From Hyaloscypha bicolor E (taxonomy: Eukaryota; Ascomycota; Leotiomycetes; Helotiales; Hyaloscyphaceae), in contig NW_020194627.1 in the NCBI RefSeq assembly GCF_002865645.1, positions 1,240,001-1,304,000 on the forward strand: DNA of 64,000 nt, written 5' to 3'. Under the pieces are notes generated by a model, which was not told the origin of the DNA, did not search any database, and was given only the letters and a program-made list of their open reading frames with translations. The position numbers were made by a program, and so were the translations under genes. Positions 1 to 11,330 of this stretch are shown here, in pieces (the stretch's first letter is position 1; each line of letters begins with the position of its first letter).

Positions 1-807
1 TGAGTTAATAAGAAATATAAAGAATATAAAGGATATAATACTTTATTATTTATAGATTAATCTATATAAAGATAATATTTTCTTATTTTTGAAGTTATTA
101 ACTAGAAGTAGAAATTTGGTATTCTCGGTTTAGAGTAATATATTACGAATATATCCTTTAGACCTGGAAGGCAAAGGATAAGGTACTTTTATTAAAGCCA
201 TTCTGAACTAAAGAAAGAAGAGAAGTAAGCAGAAACAAGCTCAAGCTTAAATACAAGTATTCTGCCGGGGGTTATTACCTAGTTATATACTAACTTAGCT
301 AATTATAACTCCTGACAAATGTCCTAAATAGACATATAATATAATATATATATATATATAGGTTAAGCTTGTTTCTATATTACTAACCGGGCCAAAAGGC
401 TATATTATTTATAACTTAATTACTAATATACTTAATATTATATATATATCACGTAATATATATCACGTGCCCTATAGCACGTACTATATATTATATATAA
501 TATTACAAGTACTATTAAATAGAGAAATAGATATTAAAAGAATATTAAGTAAAAGTACTAGAATACTCTAAACTTACTAATCTAGTATATTTACAAATTT
601 ATAAAAAAGCATTTTAATACTAATTTAATTACTATATATAAAGATTAGCTCTCTCGAGCTTCTCTTTACTAAAGTTAAAGAATTAAAAAAAATATGAATT
701 AGTTAATTATCTTAATATATTAGTTTTAAAAAGTTAAGACAAGTAGTATTTATTTAATTACTACCTCGGTCCCTATTTTAAATATAGACTAAATATAATA
801 AAAAGTA
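1..807. other. AT-rich stretch without recognisable gene
   Basis: No reading frame or family motif could be recognised on either strand. The sequence is rich in TpA, with an (AT)n run near 338-360 and CACGTG-type motifs around 450-485. It lies just beyond the C-terminal (ankyrin) end of the decayed NLR gene and beyond a MITE, so it may hold the gene's 3' flank or older repeat debris. Confidence 0.6.
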
Positions 808-810
808 TTA

Positions 811-1046
811 ATATCTGTTTCTATATAGTAAAAAACCCGGTATACCGAAAATAATTAATGAGATTACTAGAATCCGCGGATTTTTCTTTATAATATTCTC
901 TTTAAGCTAAATATAATAAAAAGTTTTTATATTTAAAGTTGGAAATAAGTTTTTTATACTATTTCTATTAATATAGTAATTTATGAAATTTGAAATTTGA
1001 TTAATTTTTCGATATACCGGTTTTTTTACTATATAGGAACGGATAT
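811..1046. mobile_element. MITE-A copy 1, 236 bp, TA target duplication
   Basis: The two ends form an inverted repeat of about 41 bp. The left end starts ATATCTGTTTCTATATAGTA and runs on into a CCCGGTATACCG core. The right end (1006-1046), read on the other strand, is the same with a few transitions. Both ends are flanked by TA (809-810 and 1047-1048). No coding capacity is visible. A second copy in opposite orientation lies at 6109-6340 and matches internally as well as at the ends. The TA duplication fits the Tc1/mariner/pogo superfamily; the nearby pogo transposase is a possible helper, which is inference. Confidence 0.85.
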
Positions 1047-1059
1047 TAATTCATTAAAC

Positions 1060-1860
1060 TTAGCTACTATTAGCCACTACTAGATAATAGCTTAATAACC
1101 TCGATATGCCTGTATTTAGCAGCCTATAATAGGGTTATTAACCCGCTTGTATTAGCCGCATTTATATTAGCCCCCTTCTCGAGTAGTAGCTTAGTAACCT
1201 TAATATACCCGTACTTAGTAGCCTATAATAGGGTCGTTTATCTGTTTAGATTAGCTGTATTTATATTAGCCCTCTTTTCGAGTAATAGCTTAATGACCTC
1301 GATATGTGCATATTTAGAGGCCTGGTATAGTGGCTTCCACCCGCTTGGACCAGCCGCATTCACATCGGCCCTCTTCTCGAGCAGCAGCTTAATAACCTCG
1401 ACATGCCCGTACTCAGTAGCCTATAATAGGGATATTAACCCGCTTTGATCAGCCGCCTTTACATCAGCCCCATTCTCGAGCAGCAGCTTGATAACCTCAA
1501 TGTATCCGTACTCAGAGGCCCGGTAGAATAGCATCTGACCAGCCGCATTTACGTCGGCCCCCTTCTCGAGCAGCAGCTTGACGACCTCGATATGCCCATA
1601 CTCAGAGGCCTGGTGCAGGGGCGTCTACCTGCCTCGACCCTGCCCATAATAGGGGTATTAAACTACTTAGATTAGCTGCATTTATATTGGCCCTCTTCTC
1701 GAGTAGTAGTTTGATAACCTTAATATACCTGTACTCAAAGGCCTGGTATAGTGGCTTCCACTCGCTTAAATCAGCCGTATTTATATCAGCCCCCTTTTTG
1801 AGCAGTAGCTTAATAACCTCGATATGCCCGTACTTAGTAGCCCATAATAGGGGCGTCCGA
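1060..1860 (-). repeat. Ankyrin repeat array, 99-bp period
   Basis: About eight tandem units of 99 bp (33 codons) encode, on the minus strand, the KLLLEKGADVNA-type helix-loop of ankyrin repeats. The anchor CTCGAG motif recurs at 1178, 1376, 1475, 1565 and about 1698. One unit is 9 bp short (1475 to 1565), and one interval has an extra third of a unit (1565 to about 1698). The middle units (about 1300-1640) keep far more G and C than the outer ones, so mutation is uneven across the array. This is the ligand-sensing part of the NLR pseudogene. Confidence 0.85.
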
Positions 1861-3562
1861 TTATCTATATTCCTACTATCTAATATATATTATTCTAATT
1901 TAATTACAAAAAAAGAAGTATCTCATTACTATATTCTATAGTATATAAGAGAATACCCCTTTTTCGTAAGAAAGTAAAGTTATATCTAAGGTTAGCCTAT
2001 TTCTTTTTATTCTGGTAATATTATTTATATAATTCATAGAATAGAGATATAGGGAACTGAATTTCCGCTTAAATATTAAAAAGTATATAAATAGCTTTAG
2101 TATTTCTAGTAGCTAGTATTATAAAAAATAGTAGTCTATAATACCTATTTTTAATATTAAAGCAGGACTTCCTCTGAGAATGAATTCGAATTAGATTAGC
2201 CAAATTCTTTTCTATAAGAATATAAAGTATACTAACTAAATTATTATATTACCTAATCTTATATCTTTTAAAAGTATTATTAAGGAATTTCTATTATTAA
2301 AAAGGAAACTTGGCCAGAAAATTCGCTTGCTCTATATTATTCTATTAAGTACTATTAATATAGTATAAGATATTAAAAACCAAATATTCGAGAAAGGAGA
2401 ACTTTAAATTAATAGTTTCCTGCAGATATACTACTTTAGATGCCTATAATAGAGAGTCTAGAATATTAATATTTTGACTAATTAAAGTATTTAGCTAAGC
2501 CAAATAGTAGTTCCTTAATATCTTATAGCTATAACTCATAAAATTTTCGGAAGATCCAGATAACTGGCCCTTATATTTACTAAATAAGAAGTCTCAAATA
2601 GACTCGTAAATAAACTAGACTTCTAATACCTTATTTCATATAACCTTAGCTAGGCCCTTAGAAGAACTTCTTATAAATATCTTTATTTAATTTAAATCTA
2701 TATTATCTTAGTTCCAAAGATCCGAGTACTCGTTATTAAAAGAAATCTAAATAGTGAAATAGAGTTCAGATAGCTCGAAAGGGCAAGTTATAAAGAGAAC
2801 CCATTTGAGACAAATCTATAGCTAGTCGAGATTCTCTCTATCTCATATAATAATTATCTCAAAGAGGTTATTTAGTTCTAATAGGATTTCCTTAAGGCAA
2901 TTACGGATCTTAGTAATAGTAGAGCCATTACGGTATTTAGTATTAAGAATATTAATAATTAGAATAACTCAGAGAAAAATATTATAAGATATTTCGAGAA
3001 TATTATACTAAAGTATTTCAACTTTCTTTATTTTACTTATCTTGAGTTTCAATTTAATATACTACTTAATATCTTCTATATATTCTATTTTATATTTTAA
3101 AGTAACTTTAATTTCCTTTTAGATATTAATTATTAGATAATACTAACTAGAAAAGCAAATTTTTAACCGAACCTATATCTCTCTTATAATATTATATATC
3201 TCCTCAAAGAAGCCAACTATACTAGTAGCCTGATTATTATTATACTTATTTAATATATTAATAAATATTATTAATAACCGACTTCTAAGCTTTTTAATAA
3301 TATATATTAAAGTTTGCTTTAAGGCTTCTTTATATTATCTGCTCTATAGAATAGCCCTTATACTATTAGCTATTATCTATTCTAAACTATCTTTTAACTT
3401 TACTGCCTTTTCGAGAAGCTAATATAGAAGAAAGCGGTATAGATCTATTATTGACTTCTCTTTAATAATATCCTATATAAAAAAGAAAAATAATAGTATA
3501 ATTTGCGAGGAATTATTTTTTATATTAAGCTTAATTACTTTAAAAAGAAGTTTTATTAGAAT

Positions 3563-3586
3563 TGATTTTCCGGTACCAGGCTTTCC
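3563..3586 (-). other. NACHT Walker A (P-loop) codons
   Basis: Read on the minus strand these 24 bases encode GKPGTGKS, the nucleotide-binding P-loop of the NACHT domain. All residues are intact despite stop codons around it. The motif lies in the same frame as the Walker B region (3242-3265) and the ankyrin repeats. Confidence 0.85.
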
Positions 3587-4766
3587 TTATATTTAAATAA
3601 AGCTACTATAATTGGCCTAATATATTATATTATATCAGGATATATATTGAGGTATAGTAAGGAACTAGTAGCAAGTTGTGCCTTGGGCAGCCATTAGACT
3701 TATTAGATACTCGTTAATTTTAGTAAAATAGAGTTAGTTAATTAGTAACTATTTTATAATAGTATTAATACTTATGACTAGCTTTTTTCGGGTCTCTAGT
3801 AAGTTTTCTAATAATTAGCTACTAGTTAGTATTTCCTTAATATAAATAATTAATAGATTAATACTTACTATTATATATAATATAATTAGGGTCAAGAAAG
3901 TTCAGGTTATAATTCGAAGAAATAGAGAACAAATGGCTTTATAAAGTCTTTAATTATTTAGTAATATTTAAAGTAGGTAGCAAAATAGTTAATAGATTAT
4001 TAAGATTCCGTTTTATTACATATTTATAAAGCTTCTCTCGCAGCCTCCCAAATGCCTTTTCCGCCTCTTTACTATAGATAAGTAGTATAGAGATATCGAA
4101 AATACCTAGTAAAGAATAGGCCTTGTCTTCTATATACTTGGTATTACGATATTCTGCCTATAATTACTGCTCTATTTTATTAAATATAGATAGACTAGTT
4201 CCTTGAAGAGCCGATACCGCAATTCCCGTTATTTCATGAAGTAGTCGCTCTAACGAATTCCTGTTACCGAGTCAATTACTATTTGAGTAAAAGAAGACAG
4301 CTAATTGCGGAGTAATTAGTTCTTGAAGTATCTAACTATAGATAAACCATTGACTCTTCCGAAAGGCTAAATACTACGACTATAAAGATAAGTCAACTTG
4401 ATTATAACCGGTTATTGAAATATCTAATAGATAGATATAGTATATAGCCGCATTTTGGTACTAATAGAATATAGAGGTAATGGCCTCTGCAAGCTCAGAA
4501 TAATTCGATTTGTTAATATAATAAGTATCCACCCAAAAGTTGTATATGCCTTCCCGCCTAGCCTATTCTCCACAGAACCGGATCTTGTTATAGCCTGCTT
4601 TATCCTTGCCGGTACCATTTATTAAGTCTCTGAAACTGACCTCTTCAGTATCCGCACCCCATGTATGCGAAAGTATAGTATAGCGGGGAATATTGTCATA
4701 GAGGTCTTTGGTGAGGCTAAACTCGCCGCCGTCGTTGCTCTGCAGAAGACGCATTAGATGGATCAA

Positions 4767-5036
4767 ATCCGAGAAATCTCAGGAAGGAAGGTTCTCAGTG
4801 AATGATTGTCGCAGAGTAGGCATGTGTACGAGGTTGTTTGTTGAGTTGAAAATGGAGGTTGAATTGAAGCTGGTGCTCTTGTCGACAGAGCAGAAGGGTT
4901 GCCTCGCAACGAGACGTGGATAGGCATCGCTTCAGCTCGCAAAATCAGCCAATTACTCGATTTCCCGCCGAAATGCACGGTCCACCGAAATGCACGCTTT
5001 CTCCCTTACCAAACCACCAACTTTGAAGGCCCATAA
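4767..5036. other. Unmutated upstream region of the NLR gene
   Basis: The composition is ordinary here and RIP bias is absent. The stretch is the presumed promoter and 5' leader of the NLR pseudogene (minus strand). It holds a spaced direct repeat CCGAAATGCACG at 4968-4979 and 4985-4996. No TATA box could be assigned with confidence, and the two overlapping short open frames on opposite strands look like chance. Confidence 0.5.
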
Positions 5037-5340
5037 AATGTCGCACGAAGAACGTATGAAGAAGGCAAGGCGCTGGCTGAATTAGAAAGCTCTTCGACCC
5101 CTAATTACAGTGAAATAGCTCAAAAGTACTAATTTGTGCGGTCTACGCTGTCCCGACGAGAGTACTAGTCAGAAGTCAACCAATGTCTTACCAACACGCA
5201 GGAGCAAGTTCTAATCGATCAAATCAACCGTCTTACCGAGCGGGGGCTCCCTCCAACCAGTCAAATGGTCAAGAACAAATCAAAGTCTATAGTGACAAAG
5301 AGAGAGATAGAAGGAATTTGCTCGCTCACTCTACCTAGTA
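5037..5340 (+). pseudogene. Pogo/Fot1 transposase N-terminal fragment
   Basis: In one frame this reads as the DNA-binding N-terminus of a pogo-type (Tc1/mariner superfamily) fungal transposase. An alpha-helical Psq-like segment ends in NYSEIAQKY and is followed by a STLSRR stretch. The CENP-B-like segment then carries LIDQINRLTERGLPPTSQMV, a very typical signature. Stops at the codons after AQKY and after SRREY break the frame. The DDE catalytic core is absent. Composition is normal, so this piece was not attacked by RIP, probably because it is short or diverged. It is a different copy from the large transposase at 6600-8865. Confidence 0.7.
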
Positions 5341-6108
5341 CTGTACCAATGGGCGACTTATTTCTTCACTGTACAGCAGGTACTTCGGAGTACAGGGGAT
5401 GACTAAGGGGTATGAAGTCAGCGCCAAAAGTGGATGAGGTGGTCTGTGCTCGCAATTTTTTTAACGAAAAGGCGCGAAGCCGATTTTGCAAGCGACTGTA
5501 TCTGAGATTTGTGAGTTTTCCAATAAATGCAGCTTACTGATTTAAAACAATGGGGCTACATAAAGCAAGGAGCCACAAATGGAGGTGTGAAACTTCAGAC
5601 GCCAGCCCCTTTTCCGGACGCCAAGATTAAGCGAGGGGCGTTTTCTGATCCTCCGGCATGAGTACATAGCTGCCTCCAAGAACTGGCGCCTCCAGAAATT
5701 GCCGCCTGCAGGAATGAGCCATTGATGCTAGGTTCGGCGTGGCAGCATATATGCCTGTTTTCGTCTATTAAAGACTTGAATAATATCTTATCTCTGCCGC
5801 TCTCGATTATTGCCTCTAATAACTGCAGGCTCGGCAAAAATACTAGAAATTTTAGTATTAATACCTTATTGCTAAATTTGCGCGAAAATTTAGGGGCCTC
5901 TAGCCTATAAATTTAGCGATAAGCTTATCGGGATTGCAAAACTTATAAAATTACAATTTTAATAAATATTAATATTTTTATTAAAGATTTAGTTATTTTA
6001 TATATTTATTTAAACCAAATTACTAGCATTCTTAATACTTATAAATTTTTAATTTTTGAGTTATATAAAATAATAGTAAATAAGAATAATTAAATAATAA
6101 TTAAAATA
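5341..6108. other. Non-coding stretch with a composition switch
   Basis: Up to about 5880 the sequence has ordinary composition; beyond that it becomes AT-rich within a few tens of bases. An 80-codon open frame on the minus strand (5595-5837) overlaps another on the plus strand and resembles nothing recognised, although a faint ankyrin-like flavour (LLEAIIESGRDKILFKSLID) can be argued. No gene is called. Confidence 0.5.
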
Positions 6109-6340
6109 ATATCTGTTTTTATATAATAGAAAACCCAGTATACCGGAAAATTAGACAAATTTTAATATTTACAAGTTGTTATATAAATAGAACTTATATA
6201 ATAAGTCTATTACTAACTTTAAATATAATTTTTTTTTATAATTAGTTTAAAGAGAATATTATAGCAAAAAATCCGCGATTCTTATAATCTTATTAGTTAT
6301 TTCCGGTATACTAGATTTTTTATTATTTAGATATAAATAT
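6109..6340. mobile_element. MITE-A copy 2, 232 bp, opposite orientation
   Basis: The ends match those of the MITE at 811-1046: ATATCTGTTTTTATATAATA at the left and its RIP-altered reverse complement at the right, each with a GGTATAC core. The element is flanked by TA at 6107-6108 and 6341-6342. Its reverse complement aligns with copy 1 through the middle too, sharing the CGCGGATTTTT block and the ATAATATTCTCTTTAA block. The two copies are therefore one family in opposite orientation, bracketing the NLR pseudogene and the unmutated island. Confidence 0.85.
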
Positions 6341-6599
6341 TATAGAACAAGTATTAATATATATTAATACTAGTATTTTTGCCAAGTCTATTAATAAAAA
6401 TATAGGAAGTTATATTAAATAAATATAAACTAATAGAAAATAATACTAGTAAGTAAGTCTATCTAACTGAGTTATTTAATATATATATAATTAAAAAGTA
6501 AGCTATTAATATTTCTTAAGATTCTCTAATTAATAATTTTATTACCTTATTATTTCTATAAATAATAAATATTACTGGCTAGAAAGCCTTATAAAGTTA

Positions 6600-8865
6600 G
6601 AAAAAGACTTATAAAGCAGCTAAAAGGATATTTAAGTATTAGATATAACTAGATAAATAATATATTCTTCTATAATATACCAGAGAGAGATAAGCTCTAT
6701 AAAGCTATTTAATTCCTTAAGGCTAACCCAGAAGAGACTCCTGCGACTGCGGTATGCGTATATTATATACGAAATAAAGATATAATAAAGAAAGCATAGT
6801 AGAGAGAGAGAAAGAAGATGGGAATAGCGAGAGTATAATAGGGAGGCCAGAATAAGATCTTATATTCTAATTAATACGAGGCATTAATTTAGTATATGGT
6901 ATTATATGTAATTAATAAAGGGAAAAGAGCTATAAAGCAAATAATATATAATTATATAATATGGATATAAATAGAGGATAATAAAATAGCTTTATCTTAG
7001 AAATAGTTCTCTTAATAGCTAAAGAATATTCTAGAACTATATATAATTAAGACGAAGCCTATTACAAGCTACCTATTAATCTCTATACTAAATAGAGCCT
7101 CCGTAATTGGTTTGAGACTAAATATCGTCCGGTATTAGAAGAAACTAGTATATATTATAGGGATCGGATATATAATATAGACGAGAAAGAAGTACGAATT
7201 TGTATGCCTATAGGAGAGGAAGTAGTAGTTCTAATTAGAATTAAGGAGATATATACAGGAATACCAGAAAATCATATATCTCTTATAATAATTAAGTATA
7301 TATCTATAGATAGCAAGGCAATTCCTCCGGTAGTAATTATCCCTGGAATTATAATTATGATTTCTTGGTTCTATAAAAATATAACCGGTTATAAGGTTAT
7401 TATAGTCTCTCCTATAGGATATATGAACGAGGGTATTTATATGATTTAATTAGACTATTTTATTAAGTATAATAACTGCGGTCCTAATAAGAAATAGCAT
7501 ATTCTCTTGATTAACGAAGTAACTTACTATTAAGCGGACGATTTTATTCTAAAAGCTATATTTAATAAGATATAAATTATCTAATTCCCCTCTTACTAAA
7601 CCCACCTACTTTAACTATATAATATTAGTATTTTTAGGAAATGGAAATACTACTAATAGGTTAATATTATAAATATAATTCGCTCGTATAAGCCGGAATA
7701 TAATATCTAGTACTTCTTTCATAATCTTTCTGGAATACGGGAGAAGACATTTACTATTTATATAATTAAATACGCCTTTTAGAATACTGGAATTTGGCCT
7801 GTTAGTTTCAAAGCAGTACGGAGAAAGCTTAAGAAGTATAGTAAAAAGAGAAGGAAAGATACTGGCCTTTAATTTCTGGAGTTTGGATCTGAATCGGAAA
7901 CTGAATCGGATACAGAAAATGCAGAAAACATACGATTTACTACGCCTGCTCCTGCTCCTATTTATAAATACCAATTACTTATCCTTCCAAAACCTTCTTC
8001 TTTATATAACGAATGCGTTCTACGGCTCAATAATCTCAATAATAAGATTCTGGATGCTTTAAACTCCTCTCCTCGCAAAGAGTATTCAGTTACGATTAAG
8101 GCTACTAAGAACTACCTAATACTTGGAAGTTTATAAGAGCTAGATACCCAGAATGCTTATAAGGTACAGGTTAAATGTTATAAGGCTAAGCTAAATATAC
8201 GGCTTAGTTTCCAAAGGGAGGGGTAGTTAAATGCATCTAATGCTCTAGAAAAGAAGAAGATTAAAGTGAGGAATATAGTAGAAAAGGAACTAAAGAAGGC
8301 TAAAAGACAGCTTGCAAAGGCTAAATTAGCTGAAAAGGAAGCTCTCAAAAGAGTAGGAATCGCTATATAAGCGGCAGAGAGAGAGAGAGGAAGAAGAGAG
8401 TAAGAGATCTGGAGGTATAAGCAAGGAAGCAAGTCTTTGGAACTAATACAATTATCCCTCCCGAGCTCCTAATACCAATTCGCGATTCCCAAACCGAACC
8501 TACGGAAAGCAAGCTTGAAGCCATTCGAATTAAGTACCAATTACTTTATAATAAGGTAGCTAAGGAGCAAGCTGAATTCGATCATATATAGGCCGAAGAT
8601 CCCGTAATCTTTACCGATATCCCTATTAATCCTGTAATACTTGTATCTGAATAAGCTTACCAGATAAAGGGGAACCCTCTTAGTTAATTATATATACGGG
8701 CAATATTAGAGGAGTCTAGGGGATCAGATAAGGAGATAGAGGAGATACGAGAGAATATAAATAGTGGGGTTAGTGGGGAGGAGGTAGTTCTGTATTCTTT
8801 ACTACCTAGATTAGTAATATTAACTAATTTAATAGCTCAAAATACAGATTTTGTAGTATTAGAGT
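6600..8865 (+). pseudogene. Pogo/Fot1-type DDE transposase, RIP-broken
   Basis: A fungal pogo-family cut-and-paste transposase. The N-terminal CENP-B-like part (about 6800-7100) has RIP stops. The DDE core is clear: NIDEK (first Asp, codon 7180-7182), the PENHISLIIIKYIS block, the SPIGYMNEGI block, and HNN/NNCGP before the second acidic position. The second and third catalytic Asp codons have become AAC (7513-7515) and AAT (7621-7623), hence Asn. The C-terminal region is the Lys/Glu-rich coiled coil typical of these proteins, with YQLLILPKPSSLYN, then AKLAEKEALKRVG. One frame holds from about 7180 to 8341; a shift follows in a GA-rich tract near 8376-8400, and the other frame runs on to about 8862. 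It cannot encode an active enzyme. Confidence 0.85.
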
Positions 8866-8869
8866 AATA

Positions 8870-9066
8870 AGAGATTATATCCTCAATTGCATATTAATTT
8901 AAGGGTTATTTGGTTGTATGGTGTAATTCAAGTATCTGCAATTACATAGAAATTTTGGTATGGTACGGGATAACTCGCTTTCCCGGGACAACTCGCTTTC
9001 CCCGACTAAAGGGAAGGGCCCCTTTAGCGCGACGTTAAGTCCGACTATTAGCTTCTGGCTCAGATA
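8870..9066. repeat. Unmutated island with 18-bp tandem repeat
   Basis: After the transposase the composition becomes balanced for about 180 bp. Two adjacent 18-bp units, 8967-8984 (GGGATAACTCGCTTTCCC) and 8985-9002 (GGGACAACTCGCTTTCCC), differ by one C/T transition. The position just past the transposase suggests the terminal region of the pogo element, but no matching inverted end was found on its left side. Confidence 0.5.
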
Positions 9067-11150
9067 ATTAGATTTCTAGTACTTTATAATAATTTATATT
9101 TTATTTCCGACTTTGAAATTAATTAGATAGTAGTATTTATTAGCTTATATTATATATTATTTCTATATTTATTCTATATAACCTTAGATAAGTTATTATA
9201 ATTTATATAATTAATTTACTAATATTTTAGCTTTATTTCTATTTAGCTTCTCTTTAGATAAGCTAGCTTTAATAGAAAAGTTCTAGTCCAGAGATATATA
9301 AGACTTATAGCCCTTTTTAGTTATAAATAGAAACTAGCTAATAGTTTTATATTAAAGAAAGGCTTATTAATAATCGATTATAGTAACTCATTTATTCTAG
9401 TTATTCTAATAATAGTTAATATATAAATATAATTTCTAATTAAAATACTAATTAATAATCTCTATTTATTTATTTATTTAAAGATAATTAGCTATTAAGA
9501 GCTTAAGCTTTATACTAATTCTTATATAGAATTTGCTTTAAAAATCGGATATAAATTAGGGTCTCTAATCTAATATAATTGTTTCTAAAATACCTATTTA
9601 ATATATTATATAAAATAAAAACAGAAATATTAGCTATTTGGCTATAATTATATTTTATATAGGAATTGTAATTAGATATTTAAATAAGTAATTTATAAAT
9701 ATAGTAATTATATTATAGCCTAATTTGCTTTCTAAATAGCTTTTAAAGTTTATAATAATATATTATTAAAAGCAATTAAGAACTAGAAAAAAATAAAACA
9801 AATTAGGCTTCTTATTTCTTAATATATATAATTTTCTATAAGTATAGCAATTATTATAGAATTAATTAATTCTTGCCTATAAATAGCTAGTAATATTATT
9901 TTTTAAATAACTAATAGAGTTTTATATATTTAGAATATCTAGAAAGAAGTTTATTATATATTTTATAAATTAAAGTAGTTTATAAAAGTAGTTCGAAAGT
10001 TATTTTATTCTCTATAATATAGAATCTTTTATAATATAAAAGAAGACTATCTTATAATATTTAGATATTACTTTTAGCTTGGGCTATTATATATAGCTTC
10101 TTTAGATCTAATAATATATAATTATTTTATAGAATCTTATTTACTAGTTATAAGCTACTATATTTAATAAAAGCTTTTAATAGTATTTCTATAGAAGTAA
10201 TTATAGTAGAATCTATTAGTAAAGCTTCTAAAAGAATATTTTCTTTTAGAGGAATTATATCTTTAATAGAGATATATTTCTTTAGAAAGTTTTTAATATA
10301 TATTTGGTTTTTAGGGCCGAATTCCAAATTAAGTAAGCTAACTTTATAAAGTATTACTATAAGCTATAAGTTATAAATAATTTCCGGATTAATCTTATTT
10401 CTAGAAAGAAGTATTTAAGTTTATAGTTTCTTTTTAATCTGGCTCTAAGTATTTACTTTATCTTGTTTTTATAATAAAATATTTATTTATTTATTTAATT
10501 TTTCAGAATAATATATAAGCTTGAAATAATAGTAAAATAAAAGCTTAATTTATCTAGCTTATTAAAAAGAGAGCTTTTTAATTATTATAAAGTATTTTAA
10601 AGTATAGTAATTAGAATAGACTTTAAAAAAAGTATTCTAAAGGCTTTCTAGCTTGGCTTTTTATTTCTCTAATACTTATACTATAATAAGTATTTCCTTA
10701 TTATATATATTATAATTAAGCTCTATTAGAATTATAGTTTTAGAAAAATAAGCTATAAAATATTAAAGGCCTGTTTCTGAATCTTATTAAGAGAATAGGC
10801 TAGTAATTACTTCTTTAAATATATTTATTTCTATTATTATAAAACTGAAATAGAAATTATAGCTTTTTTTTAAGTAATTAAAAACCTTTTAATATTACTT
10901 GAACTATTTTTAAAAAAATACTCTTTTTTATAAATAAAATAAGAGATCTAGTAATATATTTATATTTTTTTAATAAAGCATTTATAGAAGTTATAAAAGC
11001 CAAGAAAATATTATATTCTTTTAATTGTTTTTAGGAATTACTAGTTATATATTACTTTAATTTTATTAGAATCTATTTTAATATTAAATATAGAAATAAT
11101 AAAACTCAAATACTTTATATATATAATTTTAAATTCCGATTTCTTAATAT

Positions 11151-11330
11151 TTATTTAAAGGCTAGTAAGATATAAATAGTCTAATACTTTTTATATATAT
11201 TATTTATATTTTACTAAATTCTCTAAATAAATAAGAATATTTATTTAAAGACTAGTAAAATATAAATAGTTTAGTACTTTTTATATATATTATTTATACT
11301 TTATTAAATTCTTTAAATAAATAAAAATAT
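11151..11330 (-). repeat. In-frame 90-bp tandem duplication in gypsy-1 RT
   Basis: The block at 11151-11240 is repeated at 11241-11330 with a handful of transitions. On the minus strand each unit encodes 30 residues (ILIYLENLVKYKQYIQKVLD and ten more) lying just after the YxDD active-site box of the reverse transcriptase. A period of exactly 30 codons leaves the frame unchanged. Confidence 0.85.

Larger units (their letters stand above)
1050..4766 (-). pseudogene. HET-NACHT-ankyrin NLR, broken by RIP
   Basis: This is a fungal NOD-like receptor of the heterokaryon-incompatibility type: an N-terminal HET effector domain, a central NACHT NTPase and C-terminal ankyrin repeats that would sense a ligand. 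The start is taken at 4766, or at Met 4754 opening MRLLQ. The first 67 codons are open and read as a HET domain, including YTILSHTWGADTEEV. A TAG at 4563-4565 then stands where the family has Gln, and another at 4461-4463 stands for Trp. Walker A (GKPGTGKS) is intact at 3563-3586. The Walker B region at 3242-3265 reads FINILNKY instead of the usual FIDALDEC type. Ankyrin repeats span about 1060-1860. NACHT and ankyrin share one frame; HET lies in another, so an intron or indel lies between about 3590 and 4430. Overall length, about 1,200 codons, suits the family. Confidence 0.85.

Noticed and set aside
1687..1941. 84-codon open frame on the plus strand
   Set aside because: It runs antisense over the ankyrin repeats of the NLR pseudogene and resembles no protein.
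4708..4978. Short open frames on both strands upstream of HET
   Set aside because: They overlap each other in unmutated promoter-like DNA and show no family features.
5595..5910. Overlapping 80- and 62-codon frames
   Set aside because: Opposite strands over the same DNA, no convincing homology; a possible ankyrin flavour is too weak to call.
7204..7449. 81-codon frame as a separate gene
   Set aside because: It is only the longest stop-free piece of the pogo transposase DDE core.
7615..8432. Minus-strand frames of 119 and 84 codons
   Set aside because: Antisense shadows of the transposase C-terminal half, whose plus-strand reading matches the family.
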